Positions 26,218-34,525 of a stretch of 53,472 nt of DNA are shown one piece after another (within the stretch, counting starts at the first letter, position 1; each line of letters opens with the position of its first letter). The DNA comes from J089 sp964549745 (lineage in GTDB: Bacteria > Fidelibacterota > Marinisomatia > Marinisomatales > J089). The position numbers were made by a program, and so were the translations under genes. The stretch covers positions 1 through 53,472 of the forward strand of contig CAZJWP010000005.1 in NCBI GenBank assembly GCA_964549745.1, written 5' to 3'. A model generated the notes under the pieces. The model ran no database searches. It was not told the DNA's origin and worked only from the letters and a program-made list of their open reading frames with translations.

Positions 26218-27001
26218 GCTCAACTCCAAAGATTTGCGATTAATCGGACTATTCCTTTTTGGGATGACATGGTTGTCTGCGAATTCTCCGATTACGGTGT
26301 TTTCAGCGGAAGTTGGTTCATCGCGTCGTTTGATTGTCTCCCTGGGTGATGCCAGACCCGTATCTCCTGATTGGGTCAATTTTTCAACGGATTCCGCAAC
26401 GGGCAGATTTTCTCTAACCTTTCATGATTTAAGTACAAACGACTACCAGGGACGCACTCATTTTCTGGAACGGGGAGTCATTCCCATCCAGGTATCGGTT
26501 GCTCAATCCGATTCACAATCTCTGATGATTACTGGGAAAACACTCCCATTTAAAAAAGCCTGGGGTTTCTGGGTTCTCGAGCAGAATGAATTTATTGTCG
26601 ATTTTTTCCAGGAAGCTCCGCCAGAAACCATTTTTCACGAAAAAACATTAACTCCCGGAGTTCCCCGGGTCGCATCAATCCAAAAGAAACAAATGTCCGG
26701 GCTGATCAAATCAGTGAATACTGAACGCCATCTTTTTTTGTTGTTCAAACGTGCGGTTTTGTATTCCGGATTGGTTTTGATCTTCGTCGTTGCGTTGATA
26801 TTCGGATTGCGGAAAAAGCCGGTTATCTTTAGAAAGAAGAAAAAAAGCTCCTCAACGGAAGAAATGGAATCAACCAAATCCGAATCCACAACTCCGGATA
26901 ATGATGCTGTTCGCCAGGTGATGGAAAAGACCGGCCAAACCTGGGATGAAGCCGCACTAACACTATCCATGGGAAAAATGAAAGACTATGGCCGGGTATA
27001 A
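26192..27001 (+). CDS. Membrane-anchored protein of unknown function in the fliA region
   Basis: 269 aa from ATG 26192; an in-frame ATG at 26111 would lie inside the previous gene. A hydrophobic N-terminus (about 15-40) looks like a signal peptide. A beta-rich extracytoplasmic region (about 45-165) is followed by a helix (about 195-215, AVLYSGLVLIFVVALIFGL), a Lys-rich stop-transfer (KKKKSS) and a cytoplasmic tail. The extracytoplasmic part faintly recalls AMIN-type domains, but I would not assign it. Overlaps the next gene by 14 nt, so it is part of the operon. Confidence 0.65.
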   Translation: MRWTLLLNKLNSKDLRLIGLFLFGMTWLSANSPITVFSAEVGSSRRLIVSLGDARPVSPDWVNFSTDSATGRFSLTFHDLSTNDYQGRTHFLERGVIPIQVSVAQSDSQSLMITGKTLPFKKAWGFWVLEQNEFIVDFFQEAPPETIFHEKTLTPGVPRVASIQKKQMSGLIKSVNTERHLFLLFKRAVLYSGLVLIFVVALIFGLRKKPVIFRKKKKSSSTEEMESTKSESTTPDNDAVRQVMEKTGQTWDEAALTLSMGKMKDYGRV

Positions 27002-27287
27002 TTATCAACGACTCCATGGCGGGGGTTATCTTCCGAAAGATGACCTGGGACAATTAAAAAGACGATTGCACCCCGGGCAACGAATACGGAGTCGTGTGAT
27101 TGAACAATTTGAACGAAATCAAATACTCCTGCGTGTATGGAACTACAATATCCTGACACATTCCGAATCCCATTTTGATCTGGGAACCGAACTGACACTG
27201 ATGGTAGAAGCTGTTGAACCCAAATTTCAATTTCGATTGATTAACGATAGAGAAAACACCGATAATGTGGACCTACGTATTGAATGA
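26988..27287 (+). CDS. Small beta-rich protein of unknown function
   Basis: 99 aa. The core LKRRLHPGQRIRSRVIEQFE, then ILLRVWNYNILTHS and FDLGTELTLMVEAV suggests a small beta-barrel, similar in pattern to the barrel module found near the start of some FliK-type proteins. The similarity is by eye only. No signal peptide. The start overlaps the previous gene; the histidine kinase follows at once. Confidence 0.55.
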   Translation: MAGYNYQRLHGGGYLPKDDLGQLKRRLHPGQRIRSRVIEQFERNQILLRVWNYNILTHSESHFDLGTELTLMVEAVEPKFQFRLINDRENTDNVDLRIE

Positions 27288-27291
27288 TACA

Positions 27292-28563
27292 ATGCCTTTG
27301 AAGAAGACCTCAAAAACCGGGCCGAAATCGACCCAACCGAAATCTCCCAAAAACAGGGCGAAAATCCAGGACTATATGACCACGGTCATGATTCTGGAAA
27401 GTCTGAGCGATCTGATCTTTATCCTGAACACAAATGGTGAGATTGAATACATCAATAAAAGTGCGCTGGATATTATCGGCGACCCGATTGATGCTGTTCG
27501 CGGGAAATATATTGACGAATTTCTGGTCGATTCATCTGAAGAAATGGTGTTTGAACCGAAGCCGGACGATTATTCACCTCCGATGAATATGATCCAGAAA
27601 ATCAACACAGGTATATTCCACGAAATCGAAGCGGCGGTGATTTCCAAGGGACGATTGGTCCCCGTTCTGGTGAACTTTAGTGTGATCCATGATAGTGGAG
27701 AACCGGCTTATGTTGTTGTTTCCGCCAAAGATATTTCCCAGAAAAAACGCATAGAATTTGAGGAAAAAGAACAACAGTTGGAATCTATCTCACGGGACCG
27801 AATCCGGGCGGTGGGCGAATTATCAGTCGGATTGGTTCACGAAATCACCCAACCTCTTTCCACTCTGATGTTAAAGCTTGATCTGACCCGGAAAAAGATC
27901 ATGGATCCGGGAGTCGAAGCAAAGGATTTGGATAAATCATTTGGTGAGATGGCAGGACTGGTTCAGAAAATGTCAAATATTGTGCAAAATATCCGTCGGT
28001 TTGCCCAGCAAACCGAAGAAGATATGCTGGGTATCGTTAATATTATAGAAATGGTGGACAGTGCCGTATCCCTTGTCGAACATGAATTCAAACATAGAAA
28101 CATTGCAATTCGTGTATCCGCACCAAAACAATTATCCTATGTGGTGGCAAACCCATTATCCATTGAACAGGTTTTTGTAAATCTCCTTACCAACGCAAAA
28201 GATGCATTTGAAAATCTGGAAGCCCAAACAGAGACGGAAATTCCTGCAAAAAAACAGGTCACCATTCAATTGAAAGAAAGAAAAGACAAATGGGTGGAAA
28301 TCCAGTTTCTAGATAATGCCGGCGGGATCAATAAAAAAGTATTGGATCGTATTTTCGATCCGTTTTTTACCACGCATCCAAATCAGAGCAACACCGGAAT
28401 GGGATTGTCAATTTCGAAAAAGATTATCCAGGCTCTGGGCGGAGATATTGATGTCCAGGTAAGAGAAAAGAAGGGAACACGTTTCGTTGTTCGAATTCCT
28501 CTTACCAAAAGTGATGAAAAAACATTCCTAAAAAACCTGATCGAATTACATCACCAGAAATAA
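27292..28563 (+). CDS. PAS-domain histidine kinase, probable flagellar sensor (FlrB/NtrB-like)
   Basis: 423 aa from ATG 27292; an in-frame ATG at 27265 overlaps the previous gene by 23 nt and cannot be excluded. Basic N-terminus, PAS domain (about 30-150: SLSDLIFILNTNGEIEYINK), HisKA with phosphoacceptor His183 (GLVHEITQPLSTLML), and a full HATPase domain (LTNAKDAF, DNAGGI, FDPFFTTH, GMGLSISKKII). No membrane helix, so a cytoplasmic sensor. Likely partner of the sigma-54 activator at the left edge, by analogy with FlrB/FlrC and FlgS/FlgR. Confidence 0.92.
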   Translation: MPLKKTSKTGPKSTQPKSPKNRAKIQDYMTTVMILESLSDLIFILNTNGEIEYINKSALDIIGDPIDAVRGKYIDEFLVDSSEEMVFEPKPDDYSPPMNMIQKINTGIFHEIEAAVISKGRLVPVLVNFSVIHDSGEPAYVVVSAKDISQKKRIEFEEKEQQLESISRDRIRAVGELSVGLVHEITQPLSTLMLKLDLTRKKIMDPGVEAKDLDKSFGEMAGLVQKMSNIVQNIRRFAQQTEEDMLGIVNIIEMVDSAVSLVEHEFKHRNIAIRVSAPKQLSYVVANPLSIEQVFVNLLTNAKDAFENLEAQTETEIPAKKQVTIQLKERKDKWVEIQFLDNAGGINKKVLDRIFDPFFTTHPNQSNTGMGLSISKKIIQALGGDIDVQVREKKGTRFVVRIPLTKSDEKTFLKNLIELHHQK

Positions 28564-29384
28564 TGACAAACTTATCCACACAACAGTTAGCCCAATCTGT
28601 GGCCGTATTACGAAAACTCGGCGATTCAACGGATATCTACGATACGATTTTAGATTTACTGCGATCCGTGGTTGATTTTGATGCCGCTACACTGTTTGAA
28701 GCTCATCCAAAGACAAAAACCTTAACCGTTATACACCAGTTTGGTGAAACAAAGGTAGACCTTGTCACAGAAACGGAATTTGATGCGGGAACCGGACTCA
28801 GCGCCTGGATTACCAATCAAACAGAACCGGTTATCCTGGAATCTATTCCCAAATCGAGAGCGGGAAAGGCTTATCAGATCAACTCCTTTGTTGCATTACC
28901 GTTATGGGTTGACGATCAATTTTTGGGTGTACTGAATTTCTCTCATCATGAATCGGGGAAATACTCAATGGAGTTGAAACCTGATTTCCAGATCGTGGCA
29001 CATCAACTGGCGATGGCAATGGAACGCATCCGCCTGCAAGATCGGGTTCATGCACAGAATGAGCAGTTAAGAAAAACGCTGAAACAACTACAGGACGCAC
29101 AAAAACAATTGGTTGAAAAAGAACGTCTGGCTGCAGTGGGGGAAGTGGTTGTTACGGTAAATCACGAAATAAACAATCCTCTGACTTCAATCATGGGAGC
29201 AACGGAACTGGCTCAAACCATGCTGGAATTGGATCAGACCGAAAAAGTAGAACGCTATTTAAATATGATCATTGAAGGGGCCAACAGGATCAAGTCAATT
29301 ACCGAAAAGATATCTGCCCTGAAGAATACCCGTTCTGTTCCTTACGTGGACAATTATACGATGCTGGAAATTCACTCCGAATAA
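28563..29384 (+). CDS. GAF-HisKA protein lacking an ATPase domain
   Basis: 273 aa, start overlapping the kinase stop (TAATG). GAF domain (about 20-155), coiled coil (about 155-185), then a HisKA dimerisation helix pair with the expected phosphoacceptor His201 (VNHEINNPLTSIMG). The protein ends about 70 residues later. There is no N box, G1 or G2 motif, and the following 219 bp are non-coding with a terminator, so the ATPase domain is not just frameshifted away. It may be phosphorylated by, or dimerise with, the adjacent PAS kinase. Confidence 0.85.
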   Translation: MTNLSTQQLAQSVAVLRKLGDSTDIYDTILDLLRSVVDFDAATLFEAHPKTKTLTVIHQFGETKVDLVTETEFDAGTGLSAWITNQTEPVILESIPKSRAGKAYQINSFVALPLWVDDQFLGVLNFSHHESGKYSMELKPDFQIVAHQLAMAMERIRLQDRVHAQNEQLRKTLKQLQDAQKQLVEKERLAAVGEVVVTVNHEINNPLTSIMGATELAQTMLELDQTEKVERYLNMIIEGANRIKSITEKISALKNTRSVPYVDNYTMLEIHSE

Positions 29385-29408
29385 TCCCGGAAAATTTTTC
29401 TTTTACCC

Positions 29409-29436
29409 ACCGGAATTTTCCTTCCGGTTTGATTTT
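29409..29436 (+). terminator. Intrinsic terminator at the end of the fliL operon
   Basis: ACCGGAA and TTCCGGT form a perfect 7-bp stem with a 6-nt loop, followed by TTGATTTTT. It lies 24 nt after the stop of the GAF-HisKA gene. Confidence 0.8.
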
Positions 29437-29563
29437 TCCTTTAATTGATGTTTAGAATTACCCTCCGTTAATTAATCTGTAAATAAATATATAGTGTGAG
29501 TTAGAAGTATAATTAGCCGGATTCCCAATTTATACTCGGTCCAAAATTATTTCATCAGCGCCA

Positions 29564-29579
29564 TGGCATTGAGTTTGCA
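29564..29579 (+). promoter_or_regulatory. Sigma-54 (-24/-12) promoter upstream of flgF
   Basis: TGGCATT-N4-TTGCA is the best RpoN match in the window, with TTGCA intact at -12 and canonical spacing. Predicted start near 29590, a 14-nt leader before flgF. Confidence 0.75.
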
Positions 29580-29603
29580 TCAGGATAGCAAAAAGTTTCA
29601 TAA

Positions 29604-30314
29604 ATGAATATCGAACTCAAATCACTCATGGCCAATATGGCCGGTCTTATGCAGAAGAATGATGTTCTTGCCAACAATCTGGCCAACGTCAACACCAACG
29701 GGTTCAAACGGGATGTGATGTTCTCTGATGTCCTGAAGGAGGAATCGGGAAATAAAGAAAAGCTCTCCATGCTTACTGATTTTTCCCAGGGTTCACTTAC
29801 GCAAACCGATAACCCGTTGGACGTGGCCATTTCCGGTAAGGGCTTTTTTGTGGTCAACACAACCGAGGGACAGGCACTGACCCGGAATGGTCACTTTCTC
29901 GCTGATTCCAATGGCGCTTTAATCACCGGTGACGGTGATTATGTGATGGGGAATAGCGGACAAATCTTCGTAACAAACGATGGTGTCGGAAGCGGAAAAG
30001 TGGATATTACCCAGACCGGTGAAGTTTATGTAAACAATGAATTTAAAGGGAAGTTGCGGATTGTGGACGTTGAAGATGGAAACCAGCTTTCCAAATCAGG
30101 TGGATCTTTATTTATGGCACCTGCGGGAGCCATTCAGGATGTGGAAACACCCACCATCTTGCAGGGAAACCTGGAAGAAGCCAATGTAAATCCGGTGACT
30201 GAATTGGTGGACCTGATCCAAATCCAGAGACAATTCGAGAGTTCACAAAAAGCCATAAAGGCCATTAATCAGGCTTTAACAAAATCGGCAAACGAAGTCG
30301 GCCGGTACCGGTAG
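29604..30314 (+). CDS. flgF: Flagellar basal-body rod protein FlgF
   Basis: 236 aa proximal rod protein. Rod/hook N-terminus (VLANNLANVNTNGFKRDV), core motif DVAISGKGFFVVNTTEG and C-terminal helix (NVNPVTELVDLIQIQRQFES). FlgF rather than FlgG because it is shorter and precedes a clear FlgG. First gene of the flgF-csrA operon; no strong Shine-Dalgarno. Confidence 0.93.
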   Translation: MNIELKSLMANMAGLMQKNDVLANNLANVNTNGFKRDVMFSDVLKEESGNKEKLSMLTDFSQGSLTQTDNPLDVAISGKGFFVVNTTEGQALTRNGHFLADSNGALITGDGDYVMGNSGQIFVTNDGVGSGKVDITQTGEVYVNNEFKGKLRIVDVEDGNQLSKSGGSLFMAPAGAIQDVETPTILQGNLEEANVNPVTELVDLIQIQRQFESSQKAIKAINQALTKSANEVGRYR

Positions 30315-30326
30315 CAGGGAGGTTGC

Positions 30327-31115
30327 ATGATTAAAGCATTGCGCACAGCGGCATTAGGTATGGCAGGTCAACAACTCAATGTTGACACCATTGCAAACAA
30401 TTTGGCAAACGTCAACACAACCGGATACAAAAAGACCGCCGTTGAATTCCAGGATTTGTTGTATGAAACCATTCAATCCGGGGGTTCCGATGGTCATAAG
30501 GGCAATGAGAAGCCGGGCGAAATCCAGGTGGGTATGGGAAATAAACCCGTATCAACCTATCGTTCTTTTTCGCAAGGTGCGATCCAGGAAACCGGGAATT
30601 CATTGGACATTGCCATTAACGGTCGTGGTTTTCTGCAAGTGCAACGTCCGGACGGAACCTACGCCTACACTCGTGACGGCGAACTTCGGGTCAATTCCAA
30701 TGGTGAACTGGTAAACTCATCCGGATTAAAGTTTTCACCCGAAGTATCGATCCCGGAAGGTGTATCCGGTATCAATATCAATGAAGACGGAGTGATTACC
30801 GTGTCTTACAGCGGAGACGCTACACCGGAAGAAGTGGGGCAGATTGAGCTGGTAACCTTTATGAATCCGGCCGGGATGACGGCTGCAGGAGGTAACTTGT
30901 ATGAAGCGACGGAAGCATCCGGTGATCCGGTATTTGGGCTTCCCGGTCAGGAAAATTTCGGGACTGTTTTCCAGGGCTATCTGGAAAAATCAAATGTGGA
31001 CGTGGTCCAGGAAATGATCAATCTGATCGTTTCTCAACGTGCCTATGAAATCAATTCAAAGGCGGTCAAGACTGCGGATGACTTATTAGCTATCGCAAAC
31101 AATATTAAGCGTTAG
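30327..31115 (+). CDS. flgG: Flagellar distal rod protein FlgG
   Basis: 262 aa, normal length. MIKALRTAALGMAGQQ start and ANNLANVNTTGYKK are standard for FlgG, with LDIAINGRGFLQVQRPDG and C-terminal NVDVVQEMINLIVSQRAYE. Forms the drive shaft. GGGAGG ribosome site. Confidence 0.97.
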   Translation: MIKALRTAALGMAGQQLNVDTIANNLANVNTTGYKKTAVEFQDLLYETIQSGGSDGHKGNEKPGEIQVGMGNKPVSTYRSFSQGAIQETGNSLDIAINGRGFLQVQRPDGTYAYTRDGELRVNSNGELVNSSGLKFSPEVSIPEGVSGININEDGVITVSYSGDATPEEVGQIELVTFMNPAGMTAAGGNLYEATEASGDPVFGLPGQENFGTVFQGYLEKSNVDVVQEMINLIVSQRAYEINSKAVKTADDLLAIANNIKR

Positions 31116-31121
31116 AGGATA

Positions 31122-31817
31122 ATGTTAAACCGCATCATACTTGCACTAACCTTTCTGGTCAGTATATTGGCTGCGGAATCGCTCACTCAAAGCGATCTCC
31201 GATCCGAATTGGTGCGGTACTATTCCAATGAATTCAAAGCCTCGTCCGGTGATATCCATATTTCCATTTTGCACTCCTTCAAAACCAGGGAATACACCGG
31301 CAGCTATTATCTGGACATCAGTGCAAACAATCCTATCCTTGATGTGGGGTATCAAACGGTCTGGGTTGAAGTTCGGCAAAAGCATCTGTTAGTTGATCGT
31401 TTCCTAATGTCAGTCCGGGTGGGCCTGAACATGGATGTTCCCGTGGCCAGGGAACGCATCGCCCGCCATAAATCAATTTCGTCGAAGAAGATCGAAATCC
31501 GCCACAAATTAATGACGAACACCATTCTGGGTATTGTCAATCCGACCGATGACTTAACCGGATTGGTGACCAACCGTGTCATCCAGGCCGGCAGGGTTAT
31601 TAAAAGAGATTATCTACAAGAGCAACCGTTGATTTGGAAAGAAAGTCCCGTCCGTGTTCAGATCATTACCGATGGCGGATTGGTTCTTGAAACAAGCGGT
31701 ATTACAAAAAAAGACGGTGCCCTTGGCGACCGAATTCATGTGCTTTGTCCCACAACCGGAAAACGACTGACCGGGATTGTGAAATCCCCCAATTTGGTCG
31801 TCGTACCCTTACAGTGA
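31122..31817 (+). CDS. flgA: P-ring assembly chaperone FlgA (SAF domain)
   Basis: 231 aa with a signal peptide (about 1-18). The C-terminal ~125 residues follow the SAF/FlgA pattern (NRVIQAGRVIKRDYLQEQPL, VQIITDGGLVLETSGI, GDRIHVLCPTTGKRLTGIV). It chaperones FlgI in the periplasm. Typical length and position before flgH/flgI. Confidence 0.92.
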   Translation: MLNRIILALTFLVSILAAESLTQSDLRSELVRYYSNEFKASSGDIHISILHSFKTREYTGSYYLDISANNPILDVGYQTVWVEVRQKHLLVDRFLMSVRVGLNMDVPVARERIARHKSISSKKIEIRHKLMTNTILGIVNPTDDLTGLVTNRVIQAGRVIKRDYLQEQPLIWKESPVRVQIITDGGLVLETSGITKKDGALGDRIHVLCPTTGKRLTGIVKSPNLVVVPLQ

Positions 31818-31824
31818 GCTTCCT

Positions 31825-32433
31825 ATGCGGAAAATCATACCACTCTATTTAATTCCCATGCTACTCGCTGCTCAACCCAATCCTCAAACATACACATCGC
31901 TTTATTCGGATATCAAAGCCCATCAGGTTGGTGATGTGGTCATGGTTATTGTAGCCGAAACCGCTAATGCGGCACAGGAATCCAAAATTAATAACACATC
32001 GAAGTCCAGTGTGTCGGCCAATGGCGGCGTGAGTGGAAATCTGACAAAATTTTTACCCTTATTCGGAGCAACCAGCGATATGGCGAACTCACACGATGGA
32101 AGCGCCGGGACTCAGCAAAATGATAAACTCACCGGGAAAATCACAGCTACGATCACAGAAAAATTGGGTAATGATTTGTACAGGATTGAAGGTGAACGGA
32201 CTGTTGAAGTCAATGGTGAGAAAAATTTGATGCATCTGGAAGGCAATGTACGTTCACGGGATATTGGCACGGACAACACCGTTTATTCCTACAACATAGC
32301 CAATGCCAAGATCGTGTATAAAAAGAATAACCTTTCTGACAAACTGGGTTCTCCCGGGAAAATTCAACGAATGGCAACATTATCCCTTGCCGCCGGTGTT
32401 GTGATTCTTGCCGTATTGGGGAAAACTCTATGA
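31825..32433 (+). CDS. flgH: Flagellar L-ring protein FlgH, atypical (no lipobox, hydrophobic C-terminus)
   Basis: 202 aa. FlgH core motifs are present (VGDVVMVIVAETANAAQES, LYRIEGERTVEVNGEKNL, GNVRSRDIGTDNTVYSYNIA). Two oddities: the signal peptide (MRKIIPLYLIPMLLAAQ) has no cysteine, whereas FlgH is normally an N-acylated lipoprotein. The end carries an extra hydrophobic stretch (MATLSLAAGVVILAVLGKTL). It may attach to the outer membrane differently. Family identity is firm. Confidence 0.93.
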   Translation: MRKIIPLYLIPMLLAAQPNPQTYTSLYSDIKAHQVGDVVMVIVAETANAAQESKINNTSKSSVSANGGVSGNLTKFLPLFGATSDMANSHDGSAGTQQNDKLTGKITATITEKLGNDLYRIEGERTVEVNGEKNLMHLEGNVRSRDIGTDNTVYSYNIANAKIVYKKNNLSDKLGSPGKIQRMATLSLAAGVVILAVLGKTL

Positions 32434-33590
32434 AACGGTATCTTGTAGTCCTGACGCTTCTGGGAATGGTATTTCCCGTTTGGTGTACCGGCCAGGTTCG
32501 AATCAAAGATCTGGCCAAAGTCGAAAATGCCCAGCAAGTCCCCCTGGTTGGTTATGGACTGGTCCTGGGTCTGGACGGAACCGGCGACAGGGCTTCCGGT
32601 GGACGCGGTGCTGTTTTCACAGTTCAAACTATTTCAAATATGTTGGAACGGTTCGGTGTTACCGTTCCTAAAAATCAATTACGCACACGCAATGTGGCCG
32701 CAGTTATGGTCACATCCAAAACTCCTTTATTTGGTCGTGTTGGCACCTCCTTTGATGTTACGGTCTCTTCGCTTGGTGATGCATCCAGTCTGGAAGGCGG
32801 TGTCCTGCTTATGACACCACTGTTAGGAATGGACGGAACCTATTACGCCCAGGCACAAGGTCCGGTATCCATTGGCGGGTACAATGTGCAAACCACAGCG
32901 GGAGAGAGGGTGCAAAAGAATCATGCTCTTGTTGGACGGATTCCAAACGGCGCCATTCTCGAATCGGAGATGATGAATCAGGCGTTTGATCTGACACAAC
33001 CGATCCGATTGCTGCTTCGCGATCCGGACTTTGTGACCGCAACGAAAATTGCAGAAGGAATAAACTCGGTTTACAACGGTGTACAATCCAATCCCTCAGG
33101 ACTTATGGGTTTAAAAGACATTGCACAACCGGTTAGCGCCGGGGTGGTGGAAATCAGTCTCCCGGATTCCGTCACACGCCAGGATGAGGCTGTCTTTTTC
33201 ATTGCCAGCGTTGAAACGCTCCGTGTAACACCGGATCAGGAAGCGCGAGTTGTAATTAACGAACGTACCGGAACGGTGGTCGCCGGAGGCCAGGTGAAAA
33301 TCAACGAAGTGATGATCTCTCATGGCAATCTTACGATACATACAACGGAACGTCCGATCATTTCGCAACCCCAGGCTCCGTTTAGTAATTCCGGTACAAC
33401 CGTTGTGGCGCCGATAACGGAAACCGAAGTGACTGAAGGGTCCGCTACGGGTGTTATTCCGGCCACAACGACGGTGAGTGAACTGGCCACAGCCTTGAAC
33501 CAATTGGGCATTAAACCTCGGGATACGATCGCCATTTTCCAGGCGATCAAAGAAGCGGGCGCCCTGAACGCTAAACTCATCATTATGTAA
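32430..33590 (+). CDS. flgI: Flagellar P-ring protein FlgI
   Basis: 386 aa. Signal peptide (about 1-22) followed by the invariant FlgI start (RIKDLAKVENAQQVPLVGYG), LDGTGD, and TVQTISNMLERFGV. The C-terminus IKPRDTIAIFQAIKEAGAL is typical. The P ring surrounds the rod in the peptidoglycan. ATGA overlap with flgH; one-base overlap with flgJ. Confidence 0.97.
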   Translation: MKRYLVVLTLLGMVFPVWCTGQVRIKDLAKVENAQQVPLVGYGLVLGLDGTGDRASGGRGAVFTVQTISNMLERFGVTVPKNQLRTRNVAAVMVTSKTPLFGRVGTSFDVTVSSLGDASSLEGGVLLMTPLLGMDGTYYAQAQGPVSIGGYNVQTTAGERVQKNHALVGRIPNGAILESEMMNQAFDLTQPIRLLLRDPDFVTATKIAEGINSVYNGVQSNPSGLMGLKDIAQPVSAGVVEISLPDSVTRQDEAVFFIASVETLRVTPDQEARVVINERTGTVVAGGQVKINEVMISHGNLTIHTTERPIISQPQAPFSNSGTTVVAPITETEVTEGSATGVIPATTTVSELATALNQLGIKPRDTIAIFQAIKEAGALNAKLIIM

Positions 33591-34003
33591 TGAACCCGAT
33601 CGATCTCAATCCACAAAAGAATATTTCGTTCGCCAAAATGGATCCACAACGATCCATTGGTAAAGGACAGGAATTACCACATAACGATACCGCGCGTGAT
33701 TTAGCGCTTAAGAAGACCAGCCGGGACTTGGAAGCTTCATTCCTTACCTTTATGGTTCGGGCAATGGAGAAGACCGTACCCAAAAGTGGATTGTTAGAAT
33801 CGAAGAATTCACTTTCCTCCATGATGTTTAGTTCGGTGATCGCCCAGTCCATGGCAAAACAAGGCGGGACAGGCATCGCGGAAATGATCTATAAGTCGTT
33901 AAGCGGTGGTGCGGAATTGCCAAAATCACTCTCCGGCACCGGTTCATCCACAGACTATTCAATTCAAGCCATTCGTTCATCCTTAACATCGGTGGAGCCA
34001 TGA
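33590..34003 (+). CDS. flgJ: Rod-cap protein FlgJ, rod-binding domain only
   Basis: 137 aa containing the rod-binding domain (RDLEASFLTFMVRAMEKTVP, then LSSMMFSSVIAQSMAKQGGTG). The muramidase domain found in enterobacterial FlgJ (about 313 aa) is absent, as in many other phyla; a separate peptidoglycan hydrolase would be needed. Overlaps flgI and flgN. Confidence 0.9.
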   Translation: MNPIDLNPQKNISFAKMDPQRSIGKGQELPHNDTARDLALKKTSRDLEASFLTFMVRAMEKTVPKSGLLESKNSLSSMMFSSVIAQSMAKQGGTGIAEMIYKSLSGGAELPKSLSGTGSSTDYSIQAIRSSLTSVEP

Positions 34004-34524
34004 CAGACGAATATTATTTCGATCAGGATTTGTTCGATCCCCTGGTAAATCTCCTTGAAACGGAAGCCATGCTTTACGGTGACCTTGTCAAAGTTATCGA
34101 AAAAAAGCAAAGCAATATCATTCGGGGTGACCTGAACTCATTAAGAGATACAGTTGCTGAAGAACAACGTCTACTGCAACAAGCCAAAGCATCAGAATCA
34201 ACAAGACAGGAATTGGTTCGGGTCGTTGCAGAAGCCAAAAGCCTGACAAAGAAAAAATCCAGTCTGGTTGATATCATCAATGCGGCGCCTGAACCGTACG
34301 CTACCCAGCTTCGCCATTTGCGAAAACAGATTCATGCGGAGATAAATGCGATGGTTACTACGAATAAGGAAAATGATCTGTTAATTAATACTTCCCTTAA
34401 TCATATCCGGGGATTGATTCAGCTCTTTCTCAAGGTTAATGATGATGCACCGTCTACCTATACCCCCAATGGAACTATGGACGGCCGGGAAATTGCCAAC
34501 CAGGTAGTAGACTACAGGATCTGA
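34000..34524 (+). CDS. flgN: Flagellar export chaperone FlgN
   Basis: 174 aa, mainly helical. The FlgN pattern is present (LVNLLETEAMLYGDLVKVIE, IIRGDLNSLRDTVAEEQRLL). It escorts FlgK and FlgL, whose genes follow. In many bacteria flgM sits next to flgN; here it does not. Confidence 0.88.
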   Translation: MTDEYYFDQDLFDPLVNLLETEAMLYGDLVKVIEKKQSNIIRGDLNSLRDTVAEEQRLLQQAKASESTRQELVRVVAEAKSLTKKKSSLVDIINAAPEPYATQLRHLRKQIHAEINAMVTTNKENDLLINTSLNHIRGLIQLFLKVNDDAPSTYTPNGTMDGREIANQVVDYRI

Positions 34525-34525
34525 T

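Noticed and set aside
33590..34003. FlgJ as a truncated gene
   Set aside because: The rod-binding domain is complete, and single-domain FlgJ is the normal form in many phyla.
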